This document shows, in pieces, positions 9,015 to 17,931 of a stretch of DNA of 64,000 bases (positions within the stretch are counted from its first letter, which is position 1; each line of letters starts with the position of its first letter). The notes under the pieces were generated by a model. That model did no database searches. It was given only the letters and a program-made list of their open reading frames with translations, and was not told the DNA's origin. Origin of the DNA: Lutibacter citreus (GTDB lineage: Bacteria > Bacteroidota > Bacteroidia > Flavobacteriales > Flavobacteriaceae); assembly GCF_003260195.1 (NCBI RefSeq), contig NZ_QEIH01000002.1:310001-374000 (forward strand), given 5' to 3'. The position numbers and the translations under genes are program-made.

Positions 9015-10187
9015 ATGGAAACTTTAAACACAAAACAAAGACTCTTAAATGTTGATGCATTAAGAGGCTTTGCGTTGGTTTCCATAATGCTTTTACATAA
9101 TTTAGAACACTTCGATTTTTATTTTAAACCCAAAAATTCACCTAATTGGCTTATTCAATTAGATCAAAGTATTTGGGATACTACTTTTTTCCTTTTCGCA
9201 GGAAAATCATATGCTATGTTTGCCTTTTTGTTTGGTGTTACTTTTTTTATTCAAATGAATAATCAAGCAAAAAAAGGTAAAGATTTTAGACTCCGTTTTA
9301 TTTGGAGATTACTATTACTTTTTATTTTTGGAACTATAAACTCTGCTTTTTATCAAGGAGATATATTAACACTTTACGCTTTTGTAGGTTTGTTTTTAAT
9401 TCCGTTTGCTAAAATGGATTCCAAAGCAGTTATAATAGTGGCATTTATCCTCTTTTTACAACCTTTTGAGTTAAGTAGACTAATTTACTATTTTCAAAAT
9501 ACGACAATAGAAATTAGCAATCCAGGATCTTGGGCTTATTTTGGAAAAATGAAAGAATATATACCTGGTGATTCTCTTTTAGAAACCTTAAAAGGTAATT
9601 TAACCAATGGTAAAAAAGCCGTTTGGTTATGGAGCTGGGAGAACGGAAGATTCTTACATTTACTTTGCCTTTTTATACTTGGAATGATAGCTTCAAAAAA
9701 GAACTTATTTGTGTTAACAGCTAAAAATAAAAAGTTTTGGCTTCGCGTATTTTTTGTCTCATTTATGATGTTTATTCCGTTGTATTTTATTCAAAAAGAT
9801 TCTATAGGTTTAATTGAAAGCAAAACAATTAGAACTATTTTTAAAGCTATTGAAAAATCTTGGACCAATTTTGCTTTTACCTTTGTATTATTATCTGGTT
9901 TTTTACTGTTGTATTTTTCAAAATTCTGGCAAAAAGTATTAAATGTCTTTTCTCCAATGGGAAAAATGAGCTTATCTAATTACATATTTCAAACCGTTAT
10001 TGGAACAACACTTTATTACGGATTTGGCTTTGGATTGTACAAATATACTGGCGCAACTTATAGCTTTTTAATAGGAATTGGCTGTTCAATACTTCTCATA
10101 TTATTTAGTAAATGGTGGATGAAAAACCATAAGCGTGGACCTTTAGAACAACTTTGGCATAATTTAACATGGTTGAATTCAAAATAG
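9015..10187 (+). CDS. DUF418 domain membrane protein (YeiB-like)
   Basis: 390 residues with about eight to ten membrane segments. The N-terminal signature LNVDALRGFALVSIMLLHN and the C-terminal block with SPMGKMSLSNYIFQ and KWWMKNHKRGPLEQLWHNLT are typical of the DUF418/YeiB family, which is related to heparan-alpha-glucosaminide acetyltransferase-like membrane acyltransferases. The substrate is unknown. It follows trpS by 10 bases and ends 16 bases from the convergent PepSY gene. The family assignment is good; an acyl-transfer role is only inferred. Confidence 0.85.
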   Translation: METLNTKQRLLNVDALRGFALVSIMLLHNLEHFDFYFKPKNSPNWLIQLDQSIWDTTFFLFAGKSYAMFAFLFGVTFFIQMNNQAKKGKDFRLRFIWRLLLLFIFGTINSAFYQGDILTLYAFVGLFLIPFAKMDSKAVIIVAFILFLQPFELSRLIYYFQNTTIEISNPGSWAYFGKMKEYIPGDSLLETLKGNLTNGKKAVWLWSWENGRFLHLLCLFILGMIASKKNLFVLTAKNKKFWLRVFFVSFMMFIPLYFIQKDSIGLIESKTIRTIFKAIEKSWTNFAFTFVLLSGFLLLYFSKFWQKVLNVFSPMGKMSLSNYIFQTVIGTTLYYGFGFGLYKYTGATYSFLIGIGCSILLILFSKWWMKNHKRGPLEQLWHNLTWLNSK

Positions 10188-10203
10188 TGGATTTAACAGC
10201 TAT

Positions 10204-11325
10204 TTAGTGTTTCTTCTTATACTTACGGCCATACCATAACAAAACTCCTGTTACAGGTAAACTTGCAGTAATTAAACTAATTAAAAATGCTATAATTTTC
10301 CCAGCTATTCCACCTATTGCTCCAATATGAATATCATAATTCATACGGATTAATTTATCTGCAAACTTGGCATCTTTATATTTACCAAAAATGGTTTCCG
10401 TTTCAATTTCCTCTAACGTATTTTGATCAAAAAATCGATAGTCAGAATTATAATACAAACCTTCACTATTAGAAACTTCAACATAAATACTTGAGTCTTC
10501 TGTTTCAGGATAATGCAATTCAAAACTATTAGCTTTAGGTGATTCAGTTTGAAGTTTTACAATTAAATAGTCTATTGGTAATGTTTTGCTATCAACAGCT
10601 GTTTTTTCACTTGTATTTTCAGGTATAATAAATGCAGGAACCTTATCACCTCCAGAAGAAACATACACCACATATTTTAACCAGTTATATGATATTGTTG
10701 CACCTGTAAAAGCAGCTACTAAGGCAAAAGTACAGGCATAAAACCCAACTACAGTATGTAAATCGAAGTTTTTTCGTTTCCATTTTGTTGTAGACTTCCA
10801 ATCAAATTTTAACCGTTGTTTTAAGGTTTTTCGCTTTTTAGGAATCCACAGTACAAAGCCTGAAATAATAATTAAAATAAAAGTAAGTATTGATGCTCCA
10901 ACCACTTGTTCTCCAATTTCTTTTGGCAACCATAACCGCATATGACCTTTTAAAATAAAAGCAAAAAACCCACTTAAATGATTGTCTGTTTGAATGACTT
11001 CACCTGAATAAGGGTTTAAGAAAACACTTTGGTAAAACTCTGGTTTTGCATCGTAAAAAATAACTTCAATCGCATCATCTGCTTTTTTAAAAACTGTACC
11101 ATGAACTGTATTGTTTGGAAAAATTTCTTTTGCTATAGTTTTTACCTCTGTTGGTGTTAAAATAGCTTTGTTTTGCGGTTCAACTTTTTTGTATTGATTG
11201 TATGTACTTTCTATTTCACTTCTAAAAGCCCAACAACAACCAGTTATTGATACTATAAATACAACAACACCTGTAACTAAACCAAGTATTTTATGAATTG
11301 AAAGAATGGTTTTTCTATATTTCAT
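10204..11325 (-). CDS. PepSY-associated TM protein, iron uptake
   Basis: 373 residues. A membrane helix near the N terminus (KILGLVTGVVVFIVSITGCC) is followed by a periplasmic PepSY-like region (LTPTEVKTIAKEIFPNN), then further helices and a closing pair (SLITASLPVTGVLLWYGRK). This is the PepSY_TM (PiuB/FsqB-like) architecture, usually encoded beside TonB siderophore receptors and thought to reduce or process ferric siderophores at the inner membrane. It lies downstream of such a receptor on the same strand; a 135-base palindromic element separates the two. The family call is firm; the reductase role is inferred. Confidence 0.85.
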   Translation of the reverse strand: MKYRKTILSIHKILGLVTGVVVFIVSITGCCWAFRSEIESTYNQYKKVEPQNKAILTPTEVKTIAKEIFPNNTVHGTVFKKADDAIEVIFYDAKPEFYQSVFLNPYSGEVIQTDNHLSGFFAFILKGHMRLWLPKEIGEQVVGASILTFILIIISGFVLWIPKKRKTLKQRLKFDWKSTTKWKRKNFDLHTVVGFYACTFALVAAFTGATISYNWLKYVVYVSSGGDKVPAFIIPENTSEKTAVDSKTLPIDYLIVKLQTESPKANSFELHYPETEDSSIYVEVSNSEGLYYNSDYRFFDQNTLEEIETETIFGKYKDAKFADKLIRMNYDIHIGAIGGIAGKIIAFLISLITASLPVTGVLLWYGRKYKKKH

Positions 11326-11370
11326 CTGAAAAAAATAAAGAGAAATGGGCGTCTAAAAAGTGTTGAATAA

Positions 11371-11401
11371 CGTCATTCTGAATTTATTTCAGAATCTTAT
11401 C
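11371..11401 (-). repeat. 31-bp interspersed repeat, copy 1
   Basis: This begins CGTCATTCTGAATTTATTTC and continues to TTATC. It is the reverse complement of the unit seen at 19806-19836 (GATGAGAT...CAGCATGACG), with a few differences. Each unit is itself partly palindromic (CTGAA...TTCAG). Confidence 0.7.
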
Positions 11402-11419
11402 ATACTCATAAATAATTAC

Positions 11420-11450
11420 TATGAGAACCTGAAACAAGTTCAGTTTGACG
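11420..11450 (+). repeat. 31-bp interspersed repeat, copy 2
   Basis: This reads ..TGAGAACCTGAAACAAG and ends TTCAGTTTGACG, in inverted orientation to copy 1. With copy 1 it forms the inner arms of the 135-base palindrome. Confidence 0.7.
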
Positions 11451-11491
11451 AAAAATTTACTTCTTAGACGACCATTTATTAATTAATATAT

Positions 11492-13915
11492 CTAAAACTT
11501 ATAATCTAACGTAGCTATAAATGCTCTTGTTTGTTGCGGAGTTACTGTACTCCAGCCAGAGTAGTATTCTTTATCGTTTAAATTGTTACCTTTTACGCTA
11601 ACTCTAAACTTACTGGTTTCATAATATACAGATGCATTAAAAACGGTATATGCAGGTAAATCGAAACCACCAGAATTTGTATAATCACTCATAGTATTAT
11701 AACTACTTACTCCATTAAAACCAGCTCCAAAACCAAGGTTTTTAGCAAAACCTTTGGTAATTTTATAATCTCCCCAAAAATTATATATAACGTCTGAACC
11801 AGATTCTGCAGGTCGTAAACCAATTAAATCTGGTCTAGAAGCAGATTTTATAACTTCAGCATTGTTATAACTAAATCCACCTCTTAAATTAAGGCCTTTT
11901 GTTGGACTTGCGTTTAACTCCAATTCAACACCGTTGCTATTTACGGTTGCATCTTGTTTTTTTGAAGCTCCAAAACCCATTATTTTATCTTTAACTTTAA
12001 TGTCATAATAATTTAAAGTAGCTTCTAATCTATTATTAAAAAGATTTGTTTTAACTCCAAATTCTAGTTGATTTGCACGTTCTAAATCATAAGATTGTAA
12101 AACTGTTCCAGCAGAAGGATTGCTTAAATCAACAGGAACTAATTCTGGATTTACATATGAGAAACTATTTTGGTAATTACCGAAAATCGATAGCTTATTT
12201 ACAATAGGCTGATAAACTACACCAAATTTAGGAGACCAAGTTGATTCATTAAATGCTTGTAAATCATCTGAAGGATCATTCAAATCTCCTTCGTACTTAA
12301 ACCTATCAAAACGAATACTCGCCATTGCAGATAATTTAGGAGTTATTTTTGCAACATTAGATGCATACGCTCCAAAAACATTTTGTTTTGTTTTAATATT
12401 TGAATTTCCAATACCTGCTAATACTGTATATAAATTAGCTGCTGAAATTTCAGGCTCTCCATAAATGAGATCTCCTTGCGTATTAACTGTATGTAAATAG
12501 CCCCAGTTAGAACCATTATCAATAATTGTTGTTTGTAAAAAATCGAATCCAACTAAAAATTTATTTTGTAAATCTCCAATTTTAAACTCTCCTACAAAGT
12601 TTTGCTGAAGGTTAAATGTTTTTGTTTTAGCATCAGTTTCTTGAGCATACAATGCAAAATTTGGAGTTCCTGCAGGGTTTGAAACATCTGTCCAATCAGC
12701 AGAATTCCATAAATACGTATAAAATCCACTTGATTTTGCGGTTCCACCTGCAATAATTGTTTGAGAAGACCAATTGTTTGAAAGTTTATATGCTATTTCA
12801 CCTTTATAGTTTTGAGTAGGGTTTTCAATAACTACATCATCATTTGTAAGAGATTTATTAGGGTTATAATTTAATTCATCAATTGTATTAAATACCAATG
12901 GAGCAGACCTGTTTAAAAATAAAAAGGTTTGGTTTGTTTGCTCGTTTTCTGAAGCTTCATAAGATAGGTTAAACGTTAAATTGTTATTTACCTTATAAGT
13001 AAGTGATGGTGCTATAAAAACAGATTTTTTGTAACCGTTATCTTGAAAACTATCTTCTTCTTGATAGCCAGTATTTAAACGAAACGATACGTTTTCTTTA
13101 TTACTTAAATTAATATCTGCATTTACTTTTCTAAAACCAAAAGAACCTCCAGCAACGGTAACGCTTCCTCCAAAACTATTGTATGGTTTTTTAGTAACTA
13201 TGTTAATTAACCCTCCATAAGAAGTTAGTGTACTACCAAACAACGTTGCTGAAGGCCCTTTAATAACCTCAACACGCTCTACATTTGATGGGTTTATAAA
13301 TCCATTTGTAATTCCTGAAACTCCGTTTACTAATTGTGGTTGCACAGAAAATCCACGAATACTATAATAACCAGCTCCATCTCCACTTCTACCAGTAGAA
13401 GACCATAATTTATCTACGCCAACGGCATTTTTTAAAGCATCTTCAAAACTATTGGCTGATTGTGATACTAATAATTGATTTGTAATTGTACTATAAACTT
13501 GAGAATTATCAATGTTTTTAAGTGGCATTTTAGCTACATAGGCACTTTGTTTTCTTGAAAATTTATTATTTCTTGCACTTTCAATTACAACTTCATTTAA
13601 AATTTCATTTCCTTCATAAAGTTTAATTGTTTTTAAATCTATTGCATTATTGTTTGAAATAGTAATCTTTATTTCTCTTGTTTTATACCCAATATTAGAA
13701 ATTGATAAAATATAATCTCCGTCCTGTAGATTTTGTATTTCAAAATACCCTTTATTGTTTGAAAGTGTACCTTTTGTTGTGTTTTTTAAAATAATATTTA
13801 CACTATATAATGGATTATTATTGTTGTTTGTTATAATACCTTTTACGCCTCCGTTTTGTGAAAACATAATGGTTGAAAGTATTAAAAATAGTAATGTAGT
13901 TAATTGTTTTTTCAT
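11492..13915 (-). CDS. TonB-dependent siderophore receptor
   Basis: 807 residues. A signal peptide (MKKQLTTLLFLILSTIMFSQ) is followed by a CarboxypepD_reg-like domain (about residues 22-105: GGVKGIITNNNNNPLYSVNI), a plug domain (about 125-240, with SIRGFSVQPQLVNGV and VEVIKGPSATLFGS) and a beta-barrel ending in aromatic Phe (ATLDYKF). The plug motifs are those of ferric-siderophore receptors of the FhuE/FpvA type. It works in the outer membrane with TonB-ExbBD, which are not in the window. The downstream PepSY membrane protein supports a siderophore-iron role. A consensus flavobacterial promoter lies just upstream. The siderophore is unknown. Confidence 0.92.
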   Translation of the reverse strand: MKKQLTTLLFLILSTIMFSQNGGVKGIITNNNNNPLYSVNIILKNTTKGTLSNNKGYFEIQNLQDGDYILSISNIGYKTREIKITISNNNAIDLKTIKLYEGNEILNEVVIESARNNKFSRKQSAYVAKMPLKNIDNSQVYSTITNQLLVSQSANSFEDALKNAVGVDKLWSSTGRSGDGAGYYSIRGFSVQPQLVNGVSGITNGFINPSNVERVEVIKGPSATLFGSTLTSYGGLINIVTKKPYNSFGGSVTVAGGSFGFRKVNADINLSNKENVSFRLNTGYQEEDSFQDNGYKKSVFIAPSLTYKVNNNLTFNLSYEASENEQTNQTFLFLNRSAPLVFNTIDELNYNPNKSLTNDDVVIENPTQNYKGEIAYKLSNNWSSQTIIAGGTAKSSGFYTYLWNSADWTDVSNPAGTPNFALYAQETDAKTKTFNLQQNFVGEFKIGDLQNKFLVGFDFLQTTIIDNGSNWGYLHTVNTQGDLIYGEPEISAANLYTVLAGIGNSNIKTKQNVFGAYASNVAKITPKLSAMASIRFDRFKYEGDLNDPSDDLQAFNESTWSPKFGVVYQPIVNKLSIFGNYQNSFSYVNPELVPVDLSNPSAGTVLQSYDLERANQLEFGVKTNLFNNRLEATLNYYDIKVKDKIMGFGASKKQDATVNSNGVELELNASPTKGLNLRGGFSYNNAEVIKSASRPDLIGLRPAESGSDVIYNFWGDYKITKGFAKNLGFGAGFNGVSSYNTMSDYTNSGGFDLPAYTVFNASVYYETSKFRVSVKGNNLNDKEYYSGWSTVTPQQTRAFIATLDYKF

Positions 13916-13949
13916 CTTATTTTTATTTAGACTAATTATAAATAAGAGG

Positions 13950-13979
13950 CAAATGTAACATGTATCACTAAACTAACAA
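13950..13979 (-). promoter_or_regulatory. Promoter of the siderophore receptor gene
   Basis: On the minus strand TTG (13979-13977), a 19-base spacer and TACATTTG (13957-13950) match the flavobacterial -33/-7 consensus exactly. The gene starts 35 bases downstream. No convincing Fur-box palindrome was seen by eye. Confidence 0.75.
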
Positions 13980-14117
13980 AGCTTATTTAGAATAATTTTA
14001 AATAAGCTGATAAATGTCAGTTATTGCTTTTAAAACAATATTTCCGTTAGAGTAAAAAGTAGAATAATTTACTAAAGTTCCGTATAATAAATCTCTACAA
14101 CATAGAATAGCACATTT

Positions 14118-14225
14118 AAAATTGCGTAAAGGATAGAACGCATGTTTAAGCTCTTTTTAAGTTGTTTTTCAACTAAAAAAAGCGAGTAGTGATAGCCTGA
14201 CCCGAAGGGAAACGCCCAAAAAATA
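14118..14225. ncRNA. Candidate structured RNA or conserved intergenic element
   Basis: Three consecutive hairpins can be read: GCGT...ACGC (14124-14141), a long stem CTCTTTTTAAGTTG with CAACTAAAAAAAGCGAG (14151-14186), and CCC-GAA-GGG (14201-14209), followed by AAACGCCC. The end CCCGAAGGGAAACGCCC looks like an intergenic sequence I associate with flavobacteria, but this is memory, not a search. The strand is undetermined; A-runs on one strand are T-runs on the other. A 15-codon frame beginning at 14142 is probably accidental. Confidence 0.4.
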
Positions 14226-14241
14226 ATTTAATTATAACTAT

Positions 14242-14272
14242 GATGAGATACGGAAACAACTTCAGTATGATG
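14242..14272 (+). repeat. 31-bp interspersed repeat, copy 3
   Basis: This begins GATGAGATACGGAAACAAC and ends TTCAGTATGATG. It is the same unit as the copies at 11420-11450 and 19806-19836, here just past the ccsA stop codon. Confidence 0.65.
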
Positions 14273-14278
14273 AAATAA

Positions 14279-15082
14279 TTAATACTGTGTATAAGTATGC
14301 ACACTTGTATTAGCTACCGGTAAATAATTTACTCCAAACCAACAAACTAATAAAACCACAAAAGCTAATGCCAAAATAGTGAGTGCTTGTTTACTGTTTT
14401 GAGAATGAAAATAACGGTAATGAATGTATATTAAATAGCCCATCCAAGTTAAAAATGCCCAAACTTCTTTAGGATCCCAGGTCCAGTAATGTCCCCAAGC
14501 TTCTTTTGCCCATAATGCTCCAAATAACAACCCTAAAGTTAAAAATGCAAAACCAATATATACTAGATTATCAGCAAGTTTTAAAGTTTCAATTTTGAAA
14601 TTTCCATTATAATTATCGTACCAACCTTTAATTGCAACAATACTTGATGCTGCTAAAACTGCATAAGAAAATAAATACACCAACACATGTGGTATAAACC
14701 ACGGACTTTGTAATGCTGGCATTAAGGTTTTTGAATAGGTTTCTGGATTTAAATAATTGATAGCTAAAAACATACTTGCCATGGCAATACTGTAGGCTAA
14801 AAACCATTTATATTTCCAACGAGCATAGGTTACAAAACCAATTAAAGGTAAAAAAGTAGCATACCAAAGTCTAGTTTCGCCCAAAGTTCGCATTGGAGGC
14901 CGATCTAGCTCAAGCCATAATTTAACTACAAAAACTATCATAACCGCCCAACCTACAACAAATAATGCATTGGCAATTTTAAAAACTGCTTGTTTTTTGT
15001 ACGAAACAACTAAAAATACCAAACCAATTATCCAAAGGATAACAATGATTGAACTATATAAGGGAAAGTCTATCCAAGTCAT
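14279..15082 (-). CDS. ccsA: Cytochrome c biogenesis protein CcsA
   Basis: 267 residues with about eight membrane segments and the tryptophan-rich haem-handling motif WGHYWTWDPKEVW of the CcsA/CcmC/CcmF family. With ResB (Ccs1) it forms the System II synthase that carries haem across the inner membrane and attaches it to CxxCH apocytochromes in the periplasm. It overlaps the resB gene upstream by one base and lies at the end of the nrfHA cluster, so it probably matures the nine haems of the NrfHA complex. In many Bacteroidota CcsA and ResB are fused; here they are separate genes. Confidence 0.92.
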   Translation of the reverse strand: MTWIDFPLYSSIIVILWIIGLVFLVVSYKKQAVFKIANALFVVGWAVMIVFVVKLWLELDRPPMRTLGETRLWYATFLPLIGFVTYARWKYKWFLAYSIAMASMFLAINYLNPETYSKTLMPALQSPWFIPHVLVYLFSYAVLAASSIVAIKGWYDNYNGNFKIETLKLADNLVYIGFAFLTLGLLFGALWAKEAWGHYWTWDPKEVWAFLTWMGYLIYIHYRYFHSQNSKQALTILALAFVVLLVCWFGVNYLPVANTSVHTYTQY

Positions 15083-16335
15083 TATTCTTTATTTTTAGTT
15101 ATTTTATTTCCCATCCAAAACATATATATAGCGCCAGCAATCATCATAAAAATCCCAATATATATAAGTGGTAGCCATGGGTCTTTTACAAGCTCTAAAA
15201 CGCTTAAATTGCTCCATTTTCCCATTTTATCATCATAACTAAGCTGGTAAATTTTCCAACCTTTGTACTTAAAAGGTTTATTTACTTCTAATACTGTACT
15301 AATTCGATCACCTTCTCTGGTTAAAATATCAATATCTGAACTAAACTTTTTCACTTCAGGAATTGTCATTACCACTGAATAGTCTTCGCTTATTTTAAGA
15401 GATTCATAAGGATAGCGGAAACTTCCACTACTTATCCAAGCAGATTGAATTGAATCGTTTTCAACGTTTTTTACTGAAATTTTTGCTGCTGGAGATGAAC
15501 CTACTTCGTTAACAGCTTCATATCTCATCCCAAAACGAATAGCATTTGGTAAAAAATCTTCAATTTTAACCTCAAAATTATGAAAATAATATGTTTCTCC
15601 TTTTTCAACTAAATAAAGGTTTTTACCATCGTTATGCGCAATACTTCCTGTTTTATTATCTACTAAGGCTAATTTTGGATTGTATTCTTCTATTAAAAAA
15701 TCTTTTAAATAAAAGGCAAAAGGCAATTCAACTTTTTCATTTTTATAAGAATCTGTTGCAATCCAACTTGGTTTTCCTTCATACACATTTAAAGACAAAC
15801 GTTGTAAATCTCCAGTTCCTAAAACACCTGCGGTTAACGCTAAAAAAAGTCCGGTATGGTTTAATATAAAACCAAAATTAGACCATTTAAATTGTAGCAA
15901 TCTTTTTATTGAAATTAAACCCAAACAGGTTACAAATTGGAACAAGATTAATAAAAATGCCCAATTACTTGTTATGTGGTTTAAACCTAAATTATTTATA
16001 ATCCTATTTTCTGAAGGTATTTGAGGTATAATTCCCATTATCATAACTAGCACTGTTACCAAAACAATACTTGATATTGAAGCGGGTACTTTTGTAAGCC
16101 AACGAATAATTTGTGAATTTGTAAACCATTTATACAATACAAATAGCAATATAATATAACCTCCTAAAAAGATTACATTGTATGGATATGCAATTGTAAA
16201 TACACTAGTAGAAGTACTAAAAACCTCTAAAAAAAGTCCGGTTATTATTAAACCTATTCCTATAAAAAAAGATTCAACGTAACCCCAGGGATTTTCCCAT
16301 AAATTACGTTGAATCTTTATATTATTTTCACTCAT
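15082..16335 (-). CDS. resB: Cytochrome c biogenesis protein ResB/Ccs1
   Basis: 417 residues. Four N-terminal membrane helices (about residues 20-45, 48-70, 85-110, 120-185), a periplasmic domain (about 190-375) and a final helix (PWLPLIYIGIFMMIAGAIYMFW) give the ResB/Ccs1 layout. The motif NFGFILNHTGLFLALTAG carries the conserved His in a transmembrane segment. It is the partner of CcsA in System II cytochrome c maturation. It is transcribed from the nrfHA direction, with about 105 bases between nrfA and this gene, and is overlapped by ccsA. Confidence 0.9.
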   Translation of the reverse strand: MSENNIKIQRNLWENPWGYVESFFIGIGLIITGLFLEVFSTSTSVFTIAYPYNVIFLGGYIILLFVLYKWFTNSQIIRWLTKVPASISSIVLVTVLVMIMGIIPQIPSENRIINNLGLNHITSNWAFLLILFQFVTCLGLISIKRLLQFKWSNFGFILNHTGLFLALTAGVLGTGDLQRLSLNVYEGKPSWIATDSYKNEKVELPFAFYLKDFLIEEYNPKLALVDNKTGSIAHNDGKNLYLVEKGETYYFHNFEVKIEDFLPNAIRFGMRYEAVNEVGSSPAAKISVKNVENDSIQSAWISSGSFRYPYESLKISEDYSVVMTIPEVKKFSSDIDILTREGDRISTVLEVNKPFKYKGWKIYQLSYDDKMGKWSNLSVLELVKDPWLPLIYIGIFMMIAGAIYMFWMGNKITKNKE

Positions 16336-16440
16336 ATAAAGTCAAATATACTATATTTTTAAATATGAGTTTTTTAATATACTAATTTAAAATTTTTAGT
16401 TAAAAACTCAGTACTAGATATTAATTACCCCATATTATTA

Positions 16441-17931
16441 CTAATATGTAGCTTCTCTCTTTTTAGCAGCTTCTTGCCATTTAGGACGTAATTCTTTTAG
16501 GAATTTAGCTTTTTCAGCCTTTAATTCTTCCATTGGTAATCCAATAAATTCTTGAGCTTTAGCTTTTGTTTCAATATCTGGATAAGGTACTTCACCTTTA
16601 AAACCTAACTCCATTAACAATTTAGCCAATTTAATTCTAGTTTCTTGTGTAATATCAATACCTGTTCCTAATACTCTTCCTAGCTCAACAGGAGCATGAA
16701 AAGAACCACCGTGAGATGCTGCAACATAATCCCAACGCCATTGTCCATAGCGAATACCTTGTAAAATATCTTTCATTTGTTCTTCAGTTGCTCCTAATTC
16801 CCAAGCTTTTCCTGCTTCAACGTGAGCTCTAACTAATAAACGCTCTAATTGATCTCTGTTTTCAATAATTTTATCTTGATTATCAAAAACGTTTTTAATT
16901 AATTCATCTTTTTCTTCTCTATGACAAACTTGACAAGAATTTGCAACATTGTTTAAAGGAGATTGAATATGGTGATCTGTAAATTTTTGTCCACCTTCAG
17001 TTTTATAAGGCATATGACAATCTGCACAAGAAACACCTCTTTTACCGTGAATTCCCATTTGGTAAGTTTCGTAACCTGGGTGTTGTGCCTTTAACATTGG
17101 AGCTCTACTAATTTTATGAGTCCAATCTACGTGACCAACTTTATCGTAATAAGCTTCCATATCTTCAACGGTTTGCCCATCATCCCAAGGGAATACTAAG
17201 TAAGGAATTCCTTCTTTTTCTGGTAAATGTTTGTTGAAATAGTACTCTACGTGACATTGTGCACAAACTAAAGTACGCATATCATTATGAGATGATTTTG
17301 TTATATCCTTTCCTTGACGCTCAAATGCCTCAATTAAAGCAGGTTGCGTAATAGTTAATTTCATTGATTTTTCATCGTGACAGTTAGCACAACCAATTGG
17401 ATTTACAATTTGTTCACCTTTACCAGCCCATTTACCTTTGTAGTAATCATCTACTCCAATTTCGTTAATTAAACGTGGAACATCAGGAGATTTACATGTC
17501 CAACAAGTTGCAGGCATTGGTCCATCTTCTGGTCCAGTTGGTCCACCAGTACGTAATGAGTTTGAAACATCTTCAATTGCATAAACGTGACCACGCCCTT
17601 GATTGTAATCTTTTGAAAAACCATATCCAGCCCAAAGAACCACCAAACGAGGATCTACATCTAACATATCTATCATTGCATTTCCGTTATATTTAGAGCG
17701 GAATGCAGTATCTGCAGTTTTATAATAAGATTGAAACTCTCTTGGAAAATTTTCTCCCCAAACTTCGTTTCTTGGTTCTAATTTTTTTATTTCCGTCATT
17801 GGAGTATAAGCAAATTTAGCCTCCATTTTACGTTCTGTTATTGAAGACACTAAAAGTCCTAACAAAAACACGATTACTAACGATGCTAAAAATAGCACCC
17901 AGTTTTTCCAAGGTTTTCTTGTATTACTCAT
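16441..17931 (-). CDS. nrfA: Ammonia-forming cytochrome c nitrite reductase NrfA
   Basis: 496 residues, normal for NrfA. It holds five haem-binding sites: the catalytic CWTCK (Cys143, Cys146, Lys147), in which Lys replaces His, and CANCH (181-185), CAQCH (223-227), CADCH (302-306) and CQVCH (333-337). HPGYETYQMGIHGKRGVSC before the fourth haem is also family-typical. It reduces nitrite to ammonium with six electrons in the periplasm. The N-terminal hydrophobic segment (WVLFLASLVIVFLLGLL) is a signal or anchor. It overlaps nrfH by eight bases, so the two are translationally coupled. Confidence 0.97.
   Translation of the reverse strand: MSNTRKPWKNWVLFLASLVIVFLLGLLVSSITERKMEAKFAYTPMTEIKKLEPRNEVWGENFPREFQSYYKTADTAFRSKYNGNAMIDMLDVDPRLVVLWAGYGFSKDYNQGRGHVYAIEDVSNSLRTGGPTGPEDGPMPATCWTCKSPDVPRLINEIGVDDYYKGKWAGKGEQIVNPIGCANCHDEKSMKLTITQPALIEAFERQGKDITKSSHNDMRTLVCAQCHVEYYFNKHLPEKEGIPYLVFPWDDGQTVEDMEAYYDKVGHVDWTHKISRAPMLKAQHPGYETYQMGIHGKRGVSCADCHMPYKTEGGQKFTDHHIQSPLNNVANSCQVCHREEKDELIKNVFDNQDKIIENRDQLERLLVRAHVEAGKAWELGATEEQMKDILQGIRYGQWRWDYVAASHGGSFHAPVELGRVLGTGIDITQETRIKLAKLLMELGFKGEVPYPDIETKAKAQEFIGLPMEELKAEKAKFLKELRPKWQEAAKKREATY

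Larger units (their letters stand above)
11343..11477. repeat. 135-bp imperfect palindromic element (MITE-like)
   Basis: The outer arms 11343-11361 and 11459-11477 are inverted copies that match at 17 of 19 positions (AAATGGnCGTCTAAnAAGT type). Inside are two inverted copies of a 31-base interspersed repeat (11371-11401 and 11420-11450). The element occupies the gap between the TonB receptor stop and the PepSY gene start. It carries no coding sequence. It could be a miniature mobile element, or act as an RNA hairpin tuning expression of the downstream gene. Confidence 0.7.

Noticed and set aside
14142-14189. 15-codon frame inside the multi-hairpin block
   Set aside because: It spans a stem-loop whose arms explain the base pattern; no translation signal.
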